Origin: Glandiceps talaboti
Lineage: Eukaryota; Hemichordata; Enteropneusta; Spengelidae
Assembly: GCF_964340395.1 (NCBI RefSeq)
Contig: NC_135570.1
Location: 12,167,822 to 12,231,821 of the forward strand
Reading direction: 5' to 3'
DNA length: 64,000 nt
The position numbers were made by a program, and so were the translations under genes. Position 1 is the first letter of the stretch, and the number at the start of each line of letters is the position of its first letter. The notes under the pieces are model-generated. The model was not told where the DNA came from and made no database searches. It was given only the letters and a program-made list of their open reading frames with translations. Of this stretch, positions 1-12,413 are shown piece after piece.

Positions 1-3000
1 GAAGAAACTACGGAGGTTGAAATAGATAAAGAGGGTAAAAATACTGGAGTTGTGAAACAGGAAAAGGTGAAAAACAAGGAAAGTGGTAAAGGAAAAGTGG
101 TAATCAAAACTGACAAGAATTTGAGAAGCGAGAAACAAAACTTAGAATCTGATAAAGATTATGTTCGAGAAACTGAAGAGGTGGATAAAGGGAAAGGTGC
201 GTATAAAAAGGAAAAACACGAAGTCAAAAAGAAGAAAAATGTTACAGAAGAAAGAGAGGAAGTGGAAAAACCAGGTGGAGTTCACAAACAAGTCCATACA
301 AAGAAGAGTAGTTACTCTACGACCTCAACCCATGTACAGAGCTCAAATTCATCCAGCACAGCTCAAAATCAATCAAGGTTTTTGTCACCTGATTTCGGTA
401 AATTTGGAAATTTTAGGGATAGAACTAGGGATTTTGGTAGATTTGGTAATTTAGGGGACAGAGCAAACAAGCCAGAGTTCAAGAATACCAGTAATCTCAT
501 GGATACTTTTGACGAAGATTTTGATGATTTTCCCAGTCGTATTAAGGATGCAATACCGAGATCTAAAAGTATGGTTGAAAAAAGTCGTCCCAAGACAGAA
601 ATTCGTGCCTTTGAAAGACCTAATAGATCAAAAAGTCTGCGACGAAGGAGTAGGAAAACGTCTTTTAGTGGACATTTTTATAATCAAGAGGTGAGTATAC
701 AATTAATTAGTTTTCACTGTAAGTCAACCAAATTTTTTGTGTCGCGACTAATTGTTTTTCGTTTGGTTGTATTTTGCAATTTAGGCATCATCAGATGTTG
801 TAAATCAGAGATCCGTATGTATGTACATACATAGAATTTCATTGATACACCATCATCTTCGATTCATTTGTTTTATATGCTCAAAGCACTGTACATTATT
901 ATACTTAGCATGTACCTATAGTGACACAACATACTTTGATACTTCCTTTATTAGCTCCCTAGGAGCATTCAATCCATTGCAGCTTATCTGAAGGCATAGG
1001 ATTAATGCATTCACATTGCAACCTCTACCCTACCAGGTCCCCAAGTATAAAACTGGGTTGACTGAGGCACAATTGTGGTTCAAATCTTGTCCAAGGACTT
1101 TAGCCACTCAGAAACAAATGACAGCAATACTCAAATGTGCAACTTGCAGATTACAATCCAACCACTCTGATCATTCACCCACCATGATGTCCAACCACTC
1201 TGATCATTCACCCACCCTGATTTCATATCTATTGTGTAGAAATGACAGGTGATATCATGTATTGTGTTTGTTTGTTTGTTTGTCAACAGACTGCCAGTTT
1301 CACTCCAATGCATGGAAGTGTTACCAATGTCAGAGTTGCAAGCATTATGACAACAGCCCAAGTCATCGATTTACTTCTCAAAAAATTTGCAGTGGAGAAT
1401 AGATCTGAAGAATTCATGCTGTATAAAGTGAAAGACAATGGAGGTAAGTGTAGTTACACATATGGGATGTTTAGATGAAGAATTGTTTAAGACAAGATGC
1501 AAGATGACCCCTTTGCTCATATTCACATTAGATCTCAAAAGATGTCAGTTTTGGAAAAGTAAAACTCTAAAAAACAGTCAAGTGCATTGCTCTTAACTGG
1601 GATGTTTTTAGGGGTGTCTAGATGTGGAGGTGTTCAAGAAATGATCACATCAAGTACAGTTCAAGACATTCATGCAACTTTTTCTAGCAACCATGACCAC
1701 ACCCATAGCAACAGGCAAATGACACCTGCTTGCAAAGATAACAATAGTGATTGGTAGGCAAGTGAACAAACACTCAAAAATGAATGTAATTGTGTCTAGC
1801 AACAAGGTCGATGCCCATAGCAACAGGTAAATGACAGCCAATTGCAAAGATTATAATAGTGATTGGTAGACAAGTGAACAAACACTCAAAACCTGGGTGT
1901 AATGGTGTCTAGCAACAAGGTCGGTGCCTATAGCAACAGGTAAATGACAGCCAATTGCAAAGATCATAATAGTGATTGGTATACAATTGAACAAAGACTC
2001 AAAAAATGGATATAATATACCTATTAACCAAGACAATCCTCATAGCAACAGCTAAATAACTGATCAAACTACAATGACTCCCAGTGACTCAAAATCTTCT
2101 GATAATCATTGAGAATATTAGTACATTTTGTATTATGTATTTGCTCTGTTCAGTTACAGTCAGTGTTTTTTTAATGCTATTATATCAACGGATGCACAAT
2201 AATCAAAATTTGTTTTTATTTCTAAATCAGAAACTGCACAAATGAAGATGACAGATTTTCCGTTATTGGAAAGAGTTAACATGGGACCAAATGAAGACTA
2301 TGCAAAGATTTATCTGATGGAAAAATCATCAACCACAGAAATTACTCATGAGGTAAGAGTTCTTTTTATAGTATATGGTACGGTATGTCTAGCATCAAAA
2401 AGGGGAAGAGGAAAGCAGGGCAACTTATCAAAAACTGTGATATGAATAATGTGCAACAGTAAAAAATTCATGCTTTGATGTATGTCACTTACAGTGAGTT
2501 CATTTTGGTCTTTGCACATTTTTTTCTTCAGGTGGCACAATTAATTCACGTAGATCTACCTGTCTTGAGAGCTATTCTTGACAGGTATAAAGAAGAGGAA
2601 GAAAAGAAAGTGAAGACACTTAAACAAAAGTAAGTTTATTGTTTTGTATCAAGACTAAATAGTTTCATAGACTTTAACACATGATACTAATTTTTATAGA
2701 CACATAGTTTCATAGACTTATGACATAGCTCCATAGACTTTAAGACGTAGGTTCATAGACTTTAAGATGTAGTTTCATAGACTTTAAGACGTAGTTTCAT
2801 AGACTTTAAGACGTGATACTAATTTTTATAGACACAGTTTCATAGACTCTAAGATTTAGGTTCATAGACTTTAAGATGTAGTTTCATAGACTTTAAGACG
2901 CGATACTAATATTTATAGGATGTAGTTTCATAGACTTTAAGACAGGTTCATAGACTTTAAGACAGTTTCATAGACTTTAAGATGTAATTTCATAGACTAA

Positions 3001-3081
3001 AAAGTCACATTTATTTTCAGGTATGAAGTTTATCGCAAAGAACTCCTAACAAGAATAGAAGCATCATCAACGGAAGTGTAA
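1..3081 (+). CDS. RASSF2/4/6: RASSF2/4/6-type Ras-association and SARAH domain protein (3' part)
   Basis: Exons: 1-690 (open at the window edge), 1290-1443, 2231-2352, 2532-2629, 3021-3081 (TAA 3079-3081); all junction phases agree. The first exon encodes a Lys/Glu-rich low-complexity stretch followed by Ser/Arg-rich sequence ending in GHFYNQE. The next two exons give a RalGDS/AF6-type Ras-association domain (FTPMHGSVTNVRV, MTTAQVIDLLLKKFAVEN, YLMEK), and the last two a C-terminal SARAH helix (VAQLIHVDLPVLRAIL, then EEEEKKVKTLKQKYEVYRKE). The HFYN...FTP..GSVTNVR signature is that of vertebrate RASSF2 and RASSF4. Family members bind Ras-GTP through the RA domain and MST/Hippo kinases through SARAH; that role is inferred. 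The basic, charged N-terminal region is longer than I would expect from the vertebrate proteins. The start codon and 5' exons are missing from the window. Confidence 0.9.
1696..2055. repeat. Tandem repeat of about 116 bp, three copies plus a fragment
   Basis: Copies begin at the motif CCATAGCAACAGG near 1698, 1813 and 1929, with a partial copy near 2041, in a RASSF intron. Each carries TAGCAACAAGGTC and GAACAAACACTCAAAA. The same unit lies in opposite orientation at 45.6-45.9 kb, so it is a dispersed element, not just a local satellite. Confidence 0.75.
2690..3000. repeat. Degenerate 22-24 bp minisatellite in the last RASSF intron
   Basis: About a dozen copies of the core TTTCATAGACTTTAAGACGTA with variable spacing and some higher-order reiteration (GATACTAATTTTTATAG recurs). 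It fills most of the intron up to 20 bp before the acceptor of the final exon. Confidence 0.85.
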
Positions 3082-3309
3082 TATATACAGAAGTTACCAT
3101 GACAACATAGCAACAACTTCAGAAGATTCTTTGTGGTTTGATTTTTCTTATGAAGTTATCTGCATGGATAGGTTTGATGTGGAGAGGTCAAGGGTCAAAC
3201 CTCCGTAATCAAAGTTTTTGCCAGTTACTGCTATGTAATACAGAGACACTTGGACTTCATACTCTGTGTCTGTGAATGTACAGATTTGTACTCAATATTT
3301 TAATCACAT

Positions 3310-3660
3310 CTTAATTAAAGCAGCCATGGACTATATATTACTATACCATGCACAAGCCATTTAGAACACAAAATATGGAATATATACTCTGGTCGTTCTA
3401 TGTCATGACAACACGTGTCTATGTCACTGGTTCTGCTGTGTTTGAAATGTGAGTCAAAACATTCAAAATTGCCATTACTTTCCCTGATTTTTCTTTGATA
3501 TTACTGGTGCTGGTATAATTATGTTATTCTCCAATATTTTTCTTCATTCAGCCAGAAAATACTCATGACCTAAGGGTTGTCACTACTTGTCTAGCGACTT
3601 GTAGTGACAAAGGCCCCTTAGGTCACTCGTATTTCCATGGCTGAATGAAGAAAAAAATGA
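3310..3660. mobile_element. Foldback MITE-like element, family A, copy 1
   Basis: Shares about 330 bp with 27755-28125: TCTATGTCATGACAACNNGTGTCTATGTCACTGG, then a terminal hairpin around CATGACCTAAGG...CCTTAGGTCAC. Hairpin arms at about 3530-3585 and 3598-3653 include ATTTTTCTTCATTCAGCC and its complement. No coding capacity, so any transposase would act in trans. Confidence 0.75.
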
Positions 3661-3829
3661 GTTATGTAAATTAAATACAAACTCTTATACAGTGTGAAGG
3701 CCTGTTACAGAGGTTACATGTGTAAACCACTCCTTGATCAAATGACAATATTTTGAAATGATAAAATTGCTTTGTATTGTATAACCTACTGAACACTATT
3801 CAGAACTATTCAATTTGTACAAAGATACA

Positions 3830-4555
3830 ACACTTTATTCAGAACCAATAAGTTTGTACAAGATACGAATGTATGACACTTTCTTCAGAACCAATAAGTT
3901 TGTACAAGATACGAATGTATGACACTTTCTTCAGAACCAACAAGTTTGTACAAGATACACCATGTTATTAAGAACCAATGTTTGTATAAGATATGAATGT
4001 ATGACACTTTCTTCAGAACCAATAAGTTTGTACAAGATACAACACTTTCTTCAGAACCAATAAGTTTGTACAAGATACAACACTTTCTTCAGAACCAATA
4101 AGTTTGTACAAGGTACAACACTTTCTTCAGAACCAATAAGTTTGTACAAGGTACAACACTTTCTTCAGAACCAATAAGTTTGTACAAGATACAACACTTT
4201 CTTCAGAACCAATAAGTTTGTACAAGATACAACACTTTCTTCAGAACCAATAAGTTTGTACAAGATACAACACTTTCTTCAGAACCAATAAGTTTGTACA
4301 AGATACAACACTTTCTTCAGAACCAATAAGTTTGTACAAGATACAACACTTTCTTCAGAACCAATAAGTTTGTACAAGATACAACACTTTCTTCAGAACC
4401 AATAAGTTTGTACAAGATACAACACTTTCTTCAGAACCAATAAGTTTGTACAAGATACAACACTTTCTTCAGAACCAATAAGTTAGTACAAGATATGAAT
4501 GTATGACACTTTCTTCAGAACCATTAAGTTTGTACATTTTGTAAGATGTGTAACA
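3830..4555. repeat. 38 bp minisatellite
   Basis: About eighteen copies of a 38 bp unit containing CTTTCTTCAGAACCAATAAG followed by TTTGTACAAGATACAACA. The central copies (4020-4490) are nearly identical, which points to recent expansion; the outer ones carry insertions such as GAATGTATG. There are no spacers between units. Confidence 0.95.
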
Positions 4556-5011
4556 CTTTATTCAGAAATACCGTAGTACTGTTAAAATCTGTATAAAATG
4601 CAACACTACTCAGAAACAGTAAGTTAGTAATACATAATTTTAAGTTCTGCTGATTTTTGAACATTTTTATGGTACTTTCTACTGTAGTGTTTGAGTTGAT
4701 AGAAGATGTGACATGCCAGCGTTGGCTTATTTTTTAGACAATTACATTTGTGTTTCCTGAATTTATGAACATAAAGCTCAGTGCTTTGAATAATCATGGA
4801 TCTCAGTAAAGCTATCCATGGAATAACATAGCTTTATTATAGTATTGTATACTGGTATACATTACAATATAGTATTTTATCACTTCAACTCCAGAATTAT
4901 TGCAGACAATATTTCTGTTGCCATTTTATCTTTCCACAGACACACCAAAATTGAGAACTTGCAAACCCATTGATGGTGCATTATGGGAAATGTGCCATAC
5001 CATATAAAACT

Positions 5012-5052
5012 GAATTCATCAAAACTAATAAATCATTAGTTTTGATGAATTC
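5012..5052. repeat. Perfect 18 bp-arm hairpin
   Basis: GAATTCATCAAAACTAAT is followed, after a 5 nt loop, by its exact reverse complement. It lies in the RASSF-COX18 gap and could be the end of a small foldback element or a structured transcript segment. Confidence 0.8.
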
Positions 5053-5590
5053 TTTGTCATCCAGACCATACCCTTACTATAAAGTTTTCCTTTTGATAAC
5101 CCTAGTTAAGGTATAACCACAAATACAAAAAATCCCACAGTCCTTTGCATCTGAGCATGCTCAGTTTGAATTGCAAAGTGCATATTGGTTATGTCTTTAC
5201 ATTGTGTGAACGTTTCGTGCCATAGTAATAAATGCAGTCCTTTCTACGGTTAGTGTGACACACACAATGTCATTTAACTTGGTACAAAGATGATACAATC
5301 ATTTCAGCTTTATTTCACAATGTAATCAAATTTAGATGACAGATAAATGTCATGCAATATAACATTTTATGGGGGTTGGGGGTGGTGGTTCCAAATGGCT
5401 TTATGAATCTTCCGGCTGTGCCAGATTATGCCAGTAGCCTCACCATGTGAATAGAGTTGTGCAATGTTCACATAATTACCATATTCAATGGGTAATCACA
5501 AAGCCAATCAGTAAAAGGGACTTTGAGATATCTAAGAGGGGCAGAAACATTGCTGCTGCAATCATAATCTAATTTTAGGTTTAACTTAGT

Positions 5591-5793
5591 CTAGTAACTA
5601 TACTTGTGGTCATTTTCTATAATCTCTCTCTCCACTGTATAGTCAAATGGCTTTCTTTAGCATGACATTATGTTCTTACCACTGACAGCGACAGTTCAAT
5701 GCTATTGGAGAGGTGATATAAAGATGATGATGTTATCCATATCACTGGTGGAGAGAGAGAGATTGTAGAAAACTACCACATGTATAGTTACTA
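5591..5793. mobile_element. Foldback MITE-like element
   Basis: Inverted arms of about 45 bp: TAGTAACTATAC...CTCTCTCTCCAC at 5591-5637 and the imperfect complement at 5748-5793. The interior has no coding potential. Confidence 0.6.
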
Positions 5794-7734
5794 GCCTAGG
5801 TTTGACTACACAACTGATGCTAGGCTGTTGGCTTGACCTACGGTACATTTGATACATGTCTGATAAAAAGAGAATTTCAAACCGATGTGATGACAGCATC
5901 AGAGTTCACCCAAGGTTGAAACTTAATAGCTCATGAAGCGGACACGTAGCGGCTCGATGACTAGTACGCATGTGTGTCCTATATACTATGTGGTGTTTTT
6001 TGGTGGTTTTACCCAAGGATGCATTGTGGCACAATGACTACGCATGCGTGTTCTATATACTATGCGCATTCTCCATGCGGAGGGTGCTATCTACAATATC
6101 ATCTACAAATGGATCTACCCTGCGCGAGCTTATTGGCTTTGCCTAGTTATGATATTAAGTACTGTACGTACAATACAGTATATTTGTGAAATGTTATTTT
6201 TAGATATTGTTAGATTGAATAAAGTGGCCATATGAATGAAAATTGACTATTTATCTAGGAATTTTTAATTTGTACAACAACTTTACACTGTTTTTCTACT
6301 TGGAAATACAATGTGAAAGAATATATATCAAGTCCATAACTCAATAAATAGTAAAACACTGAATTAATAATGTATAAAATGTTTGTAGTTGTACGTACAT
6401 TAACCAATTACACAATTTTTAGCTTTTTGGCAATTTATTGCGTTACAAACACATTTTTTTCATGTGGAAAATGACAGTGAGGTTGTCTTGTAAATTAAAA
6501 ATTGTAAATAAATACTTATTACTCATCCATATGGTCACTTTAAAATTCATTTTCACATTTTTCTTTTTGACTTTGACTTGCTGTAGCTGTTTGGAGATTA
6601 CTATCAGTACTAACTTATAAATAACTTTTTAGATAATAGCACTTGTCGCTCAAATATGCATTAAATTCAGGGAAAAGTGTCAATTTGAATATTTGAAACA
6701 AGCCAGGTGTGCCATATAATGTTTTTTTTTGAGTTAACTGGAGGAATGTATGCAGGTTTGTGGTGCAGGGAATGTTATAGTTTTTATCAAATATTTGATA
6801 TTTTGATCATCTTGTTTCAAACATAATTATTGAAATCAATAAAGCAAACATGAATAATTGTAAAAACTCCTTTGTATCCTGGTTATGATATTATGAGTGA
6901 ACCTTGACATACCACTACTTGTATGAACATCAAGCTCCTAGGCAACATTATACATATGTTGACTGATCGATAGGGCAACATCATAAATCTGTTTTATCAA
7001 GGGACTGTGAGTTTCCCCATTCCTGCAAACCAGAGCTGTTATTTCTTGTGCTTTCTTACAGCAAGTTTCGGCGGTGCCGTAAAAGAGGCCGTGGTTTGCG
7101 ATGATGGGGTTACCCCAACACAGACTTTCCCGGGGCCAAAGCCCATATACACCTAAACATGTGTAAACTCAGCATGTGTCCCTTTACGTATGCTTCTGTA
7201 ACAAGAATACTGCAAGCACAGTTTATAAATATGTAGCAATTAAAGGTCATGCCCAACAACATATAAATACAGCTTGTGCCCCTTTAACACTTATAAAATA
7301 TAATAAACCATTCTCATACACCAAAGAGTTCAATTCATCTCCACATTTATTAAAACCAAAAGTAAAACAAATCTTTTAATATACACACTTGATTAGCATA
7401 AAGCCATGACAACAGTGTCTCTAAGTACTGCATTTAGCTTTACTTGACTTTACATCATACAATTGGAAAATAAACAAAGATTTTAGTTTCTTCAGGAAAT
7501 TTTAGAAAGATTGGTTTCTGAAGAAAAAGTCTTTCTAAATTACTCATAGTTCTTCTCAATACTAGTAGCACAGATTCTTGACTTGATGCTAATTTATATA
7601 ATATCACCAGAGGTTTTCCCATAAACCCTTGCTGGAAATTGCCAAAATGACTGAACATAAGTTGAACGTAGTATGGCTTTCTTACAAGATTTCAAGGTAA
7701 GTGAGGGAGCTGATCACCCAAATTCAAATGTGAG

Positions 7735-7870
7735 TTGATAACAGTGATCCATGCAAGTGTACTAATGGCAGAAATAAGTCTGACTGGACTTTTCCTTTAA
7801 GTTGATAGCAGTAATCAATACAAGTGTACTAAAGGTAGAAATAAGTCTGACTGGACTTTTCCTTTAAAAA
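7735..7870. repeat. Short dispersed repeat, two tandem copies
   Basis: Two 65 bp copies containing CAAGTGTACTAA and AATAAGTCTGACTGGACTT. A third copy sits at 15160-15225 in a KAT8 intron and a weaker one near 9463-9505, so this is a dispersed element. Confidence 0.7.
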
Positions 7871-7915
7871 TCCAGTTGATCATAATCTAAAGACACTGTT
7901 TCTCAATTTTAATAT

Positions 7916-9509
7916 CTAAAATATTTTCTTTGACAAGTACCGAGCTTTAAAAATATATGTCATTTCTTTGAGTGGTTGGGTCATTTCACTTGGAGTTCTA
8001 GAAATGCCTACCATTCTTCTCACTGTGGGTTGTTTTAACAAGAAGAAATATCCGAGACCACACAAACTTGATGTTAACCAGTATAACTGGATACTCTGTG
8101 TGTGAAAACAAATATAAATGTGGAAATATAGTAAGTTTGAAAGGAAACACCATATCGGTGGAATACTTTGATATATACATGTATATACATTTGTAAGTAA
8201 TTATAACACTGATGTGGGTGTGTATATTTACAATTAATGACAGCATTTGTTTGTTGCATCTTGCGAACATCTATTGCTTGAGTATATTATGGACTGTACT
8301 GTCTGTCAACTATGTTATGGACTGTACTGTCTGTCAACTATGTTATGGACTACTGTCTGTCAACTATGTTATGGACTGTACTGTCTGTCAACTCTGGTAT
8401 GGACTGTACTGTCTGTCAACTTTGTTATGTTATTTTTGTTGCTTCATAAGAAGAGAGAGAACACTACTTTACCATCTGACAGCAAACAAGGAAGGTTGTG
8501 AAAACTACTTACTGCAGGGAGAATTGTAGCAACAGGTAACATGGCTAGTGAAACTCCACGTAAAAGCAACTTGAGTCTCTGAAATGTTTTTGTTTCAGGT
8601 CCACGGCGTAAGTTCCAACACTGAGAAAACAACACAATGAGGTTTATAACAATATACATAGTTGCTATTATCTAGATCCTGTGTTAGCACTGGTTGTAAT
8701 TAATAAAAACCTTAGTCCAATACATTAATGGGATACTACCCTCGGTAATCTTCTCGCCTCATTTATGTCACTTTAAGTTGACACTAACCTCCCCTTGGCC
8801 TCATTTATGGACTACACCATTTTAATTTCAAAACTGTGTACATTACATAAAACTGGCTGCTCATGGCAGGAAACTTATAAACTACAAATTGGTTCTCAAT
8901 CAAACTTACTCATGCAACAAAGTTGTACTTACCTCAATCAAAGCTATGCATGTAACAAAGTTCATAACAGGAAGTATAAAGTATGGATCAGGTACTGTTA
9001 AATTAGAAAACCACAACCCTCCCTGATTTAAAAACTCTGGCAGAAAGTCAACATCCATTTCTGAAATGGAAAATAACATTCTTATTACAAAGTGTTTCAC
9101 AAATCATATCTTTACATGTTTCTTTACTTTTCATCTTCATTGATGTACTTAGAAGGGAACACCACTCCAGGAAAAAGGTATTTTCACGAACTGTGGGTTC
9201 TCTGGAGAGTAATTTCCTGATTTTACATCGCCTAAAATTACTTGAAATTCCAGAGAAATATCAACTTGATCTTGTGCCTTTGATAGGGTATCTTTATTGG
9301 GGTCACATTGCCTGATGGGAGTCAGCAGAAATTTATTCATGGGTGAACAATCATGACTCCTAAGTGCTTATTCTCTTCAGTGTAAAACATCTCTCATGAA
9401 TATTCATTGTTCAGTCATGAATATTCATTGTTCAGTCATGTAGAATCATATCAGGTGATAGTAACAATTAATACAGGTGGCAGAAATAAATGCGACTGGA
9501 ATGGAATGG

Positions 9510-9579
<70 letters not shown>

Positions 9580-9993
9580 AATTTATACCTCATGCAATAG
9601 ATGATCACCTTAGTGACTTTGTTTCATCATAAATAGCAAAGGTAACTGTGCTGAGAATAAATGAATTAGAATTCAAACTTGGTACATGCACAACAAATTC
9701 TTTGGAGATAATGATATAATATGGTGTGATCAACATTTGAGCTCATATAGTGATGTCATCAATTCATGAGATCATAAAGTGATGATGCTTACCTGTGCCA
9801 AAGAGTTGTGCAGAACCACCAGCCATTTGACCTAAGGCAATAGTCATACCGTACCATGTGATTAGATGCCCACCAATAGGAATTAGTGATCTCCAAGGGC
9901 TACATCTCTCTCTGTGGTGGTAAGCCATTACGATTTCTCTCAACTACAACAAACAATTGAAAGTTGTAGTCATACTATAGAATACAGTAGATT

Positions 9994-10030
<37 letters not shown>

Positions 10031-12413
10031 TGTATGTGAGGTAAGTGTAACATGCAATGTAGTCTATCAGCTAGCCCTCGGATGTTCTTCCGATAAAATA
10101 CAACACACCGCCGAACAACGCTATCGAGGATGGAACATCCGAGGTCTAGCGAATGTCATCAGGATATAAATAACTGCCAATCAGAGAACCGTATTAGCGA
10201 GAAGCACAAACAGAGGACAATAGCTAAATTTTCATGCATATTCATCTTAAGGAGGGGCTTGTATAAATAACCACCAATGCGTTAACTGAAATGTGTGAAT
10301 GACAACGTCTACACACTCATCAAACTCACAATTACCATAAACCGATAAGCCATAGTAATGACGTAAATGTGTTTGTCAACACTTGCATGCAGAGATTCCC
10401 CGAGGTCATAGGTTAAAGAATATATTAAAGTATATATATATGCATAGATGGCCCAACCCACCGCTCAATGTAATCTCAATGGAATGTCCAGTCTGAAAAT
10501 GACATTCGCTAGACTGTTCGGGCAGGCCCTCACATGCGAACTTCGTTCGCTTATAGTTATAGCATCGAAAGAAAGCCCGAACGTCTAGCAGCAAGACTAC
10601 ATGCAATGCTGCCAAATGAATATATCTAATTGTCAAGGGGCATCATCACAGACACCTCTCTCAAATAGCTGCCATATGAATAACTTTTAGCTCATTGAGA
10701 CTCATGAACCAAAAAGTTGTTTATGCAAATGAATAAATTCTCAACTGTTAGAATGACGTAAACAGGGTATAAGTAGCGTCCTGAGCTGACAAATGTACCA
10801 TATTTAGACATTATGTAAATATCCATATTAAACACAAACTTATCATTGGGCAGAATTCTGTGATTGATTAAACAAAGACATGATGTTAATGACTGTGTGG
10901 GTGGCTTCAGTTGATTTGAAATTTCATCTCAGAACCTCAGTGAGCTAGATGTAAAGCGAGATCTTGGGATTTGATGCCATTACATTAATAGTACTAAGTG
11001 ACATTTCTACTGATGTAAAATGACACTGAAAACTGTCAATAACAATAGTAGTCACTGGAATGCAAGGAAAGAAGCTTACAAACACCCATCTTATATATAT
11101 ATGACATACTCACCCCTCTAGCAAATTCGAAATATACTCACCCCTTTATCATATTTTTTTGCAGCAAATTTGGGCTTCCATTTCCTTTCTTTGGCTTCAA
11201 TGTTAGTTTGTTGTCTAAATAGTTCCACATGGCCATTGATTTCTGGCTGTACATTCTCAAAGCGTGCCATAGTTCTCTGTGTCATAATAGCCAATGGTAG
11301 ATGTATAGCTGTCCTCATTGCTACAGTAGCTGCAATGATAGTCAGCCACCACGGTAGGCTGGTCTGTAAATGTACATAGTCTATCCATTCATAACCTAAC
11401 TCATCAAATGTTGGTATATAAACATATAGTTCATCTTCTGGTATTGGTACATCTCCTGTTTCTGGCATGACTCCTCTTTCCAGGACATCTCCTGTTTCCG
11501 GCACATCTACTGGTACATCTTCTGTTATCGGTACCTCTTTTGTGCCTGGTACATCTTTCGCCGCTGTTGAACTTGAATTGTACCTTTTCTGATGAAGTCC
11601 AACAAACTGATTTTGATAATTTACGGAATATGTAAATTGATTTAACACATGACTTCTTCTCCGTTGCTCCTTTTGAGGTACACATCTTGCATTTTGGTTG
11701 AATGAAAATGATGACAAAGTCCGCTTACACAGTAATTTCTGAAGAAAACAAAATACCGCATACAATCATTATTGTTCATGTTATGATGTACTACTATAGT
11801 TTGATGTATTTAATTCTAGCACCATATACCTTGGTAAACATCACAAATGCCACTTATCTGCATATGCTCATTCATATAGGATATCCCTGGAGGTATTTAC
11901 ATTTGCCAAATGAAGTCATTCCCAAAACATCTCAGATTTTTTTTTTTTAAACTTAGTGTAAAATTAGTCACCCATAATATATATGCATTATTTTCTGTGG
12001 AGATCGTTACACAAATTATTGCAAAATAACTGTATTAGGTTTTGTTGTTTTTCACCTCACTGGGGAGTGTTTCCACCAAAATGTGTAGGAAACTACCTCT
12101 ACACTAGCAATGGTTTATGGCCCTGTATAAAGCTATCTTCGCAAGCTCATTATAAGTATATTTCACAGGTACTCTCTCCTCAGATTGGACAGAAACTCGC
12201 GTCACATCTATTTTCAAGAAAGATGATTTTCAATATCCATGTAATATGAAATACCGTTAGGAGGACCCCCCCCCCCCCCCCCCCCGTGATGCTGGATTTC
12301 TGGGTGCAAGCCTGTAGTCGAGTACTGTAATTAGTTAGAGATATAAGTTATCATACCTGTACACAAAACCTATATGCACTCCTATGCACACCGTATATAT
12401 GAAGCAAACACAT
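7916..12413 (-). CDS. COX18: COX18, mitochondrial Oxa1/YidC-family inner-membrane insertase
   Basis: Exons in transcript order: 12413-12357, 11738-11142, 9943-9793, 9060-8933, 8620-8513, 8095-7916 (stop 7918-7916); phases agree and give 406 aa. COX18 inserts the C-terminal part of the Cox2 subunit into the inner membrane. Exon 1 (MCLLHIYGVHRSAYRFCVQ) plus the start of exon 2 form an Arg/Ser-rich mitochondrial presequence. The Oxa1 core starts at LPWWLTIIAATVAMR (residues 148-161), followed by ARFENVQPEI, GGLWFSNLTVPDP, then IQLYWLTSSLCGLGYF near the C-terminus. The tail (GISRTPSEMTQP) resembles COX18 rather than OXA1L. The protein is longer than the human one because of an acidic repeat segment at residues 80-120 (DVPETGDV-like units). 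Exon 2 has no ATG in frame before a stop; a strong acceptor at 11739 links it to the exon at 12.4 kb. Assignment of exon 1 is the least certain part. Confidence 0.85.
8285..8430. repeat. 28 bp minisatellite in the last COX18 intron
   Basis: Five to six copies of a 28 bp unit, TATGGACTGTACTGTCTGTC followed by AACTATGT, one with a 4 bp deletion. Confidence 0.9.
9149..9430. mobile_element. MITE-like element, family B, copy 1
   Basis: Starts with GGGAACACCACTCCAGG and runs through GATTTTACATCGCC, ACTTGATCTTGTGCC and TGATGGGAGTCAGCAG to a tail with CTCATGAATATTCATTGTTC. Four further copies occur at 15742, 24361, 29313 and 31182. It lies in a COX18 intron. Confidence 0.8.
9510..9578. repeat. (GT)n microsatellite
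   Basis: About 34 uninterrupted GT dinucleotides in a COX18 intron. A shorter (GT)n run lies at 9993-10027. Confidence 0.95.
10050..10620. mobile_element. Nested palindromic non-autonomous DNA element
   Basis: Two local palindromes, 10070-10157 (CCTCGGATGTTC...GAACATCCGAGG) and 10500-10585 (CTAGACTGTTCGGGC...GCCCGAACGTCTAG), are themselves in inverted relation: TCTAGCGAATGTCAT at 10149 against ATGACATTCGCTAGA at 10498. Near-terminal GCAATGTAGTCT and AGACTACATGCA also match in inverted order. The interior is non-coding. Confidence 0.6.
12250..12290. repeat. Poly(C) run
   Basis: A run of about 20 C follows GAGGA near 12266 in the first COX18 intron. A similar run occurs at 30841. Length is likely to be unreliable in assembly. 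Confidence 0.8.

Larger units (their letters stand above)
3082..7915. other. Gap between RASSF and COX18 (tail-to-tail)
   Basis: The two genes converge on this 4.8 kb. It must hold both 3' UTRs, but I could not fix either poly(A) site. Contents I can support: a foldback element (3310-3660), a 38 bp minisatellite (3830-4555), a perfect hairpin (5012-5052), a second foldback (5591-5793), a local duplication of about 80 bp (two copies of a stretch containing CTATATACTATG at about 5960 and 6045), and a short dispersed repeat (7735-7870). No other coding exon was recognised. Confidence 0.6.

Noticed and set aside
3830-4555. Regular array suggestive of CRISPR
   Set aside because: Units are contiguous 38 bp tandem copies with no unique spacers, in an animal genome. 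The 54 bp and 52 bp arrays are rejected for the same reason.
11739-11765. COX18 start at 11765 without further exons
   Set aside because: The codon there is TTG preceded by a stop; a strong acceptor at 11739 and an in-phase ATG exon at 12357-12413 explain the N-terminus better.
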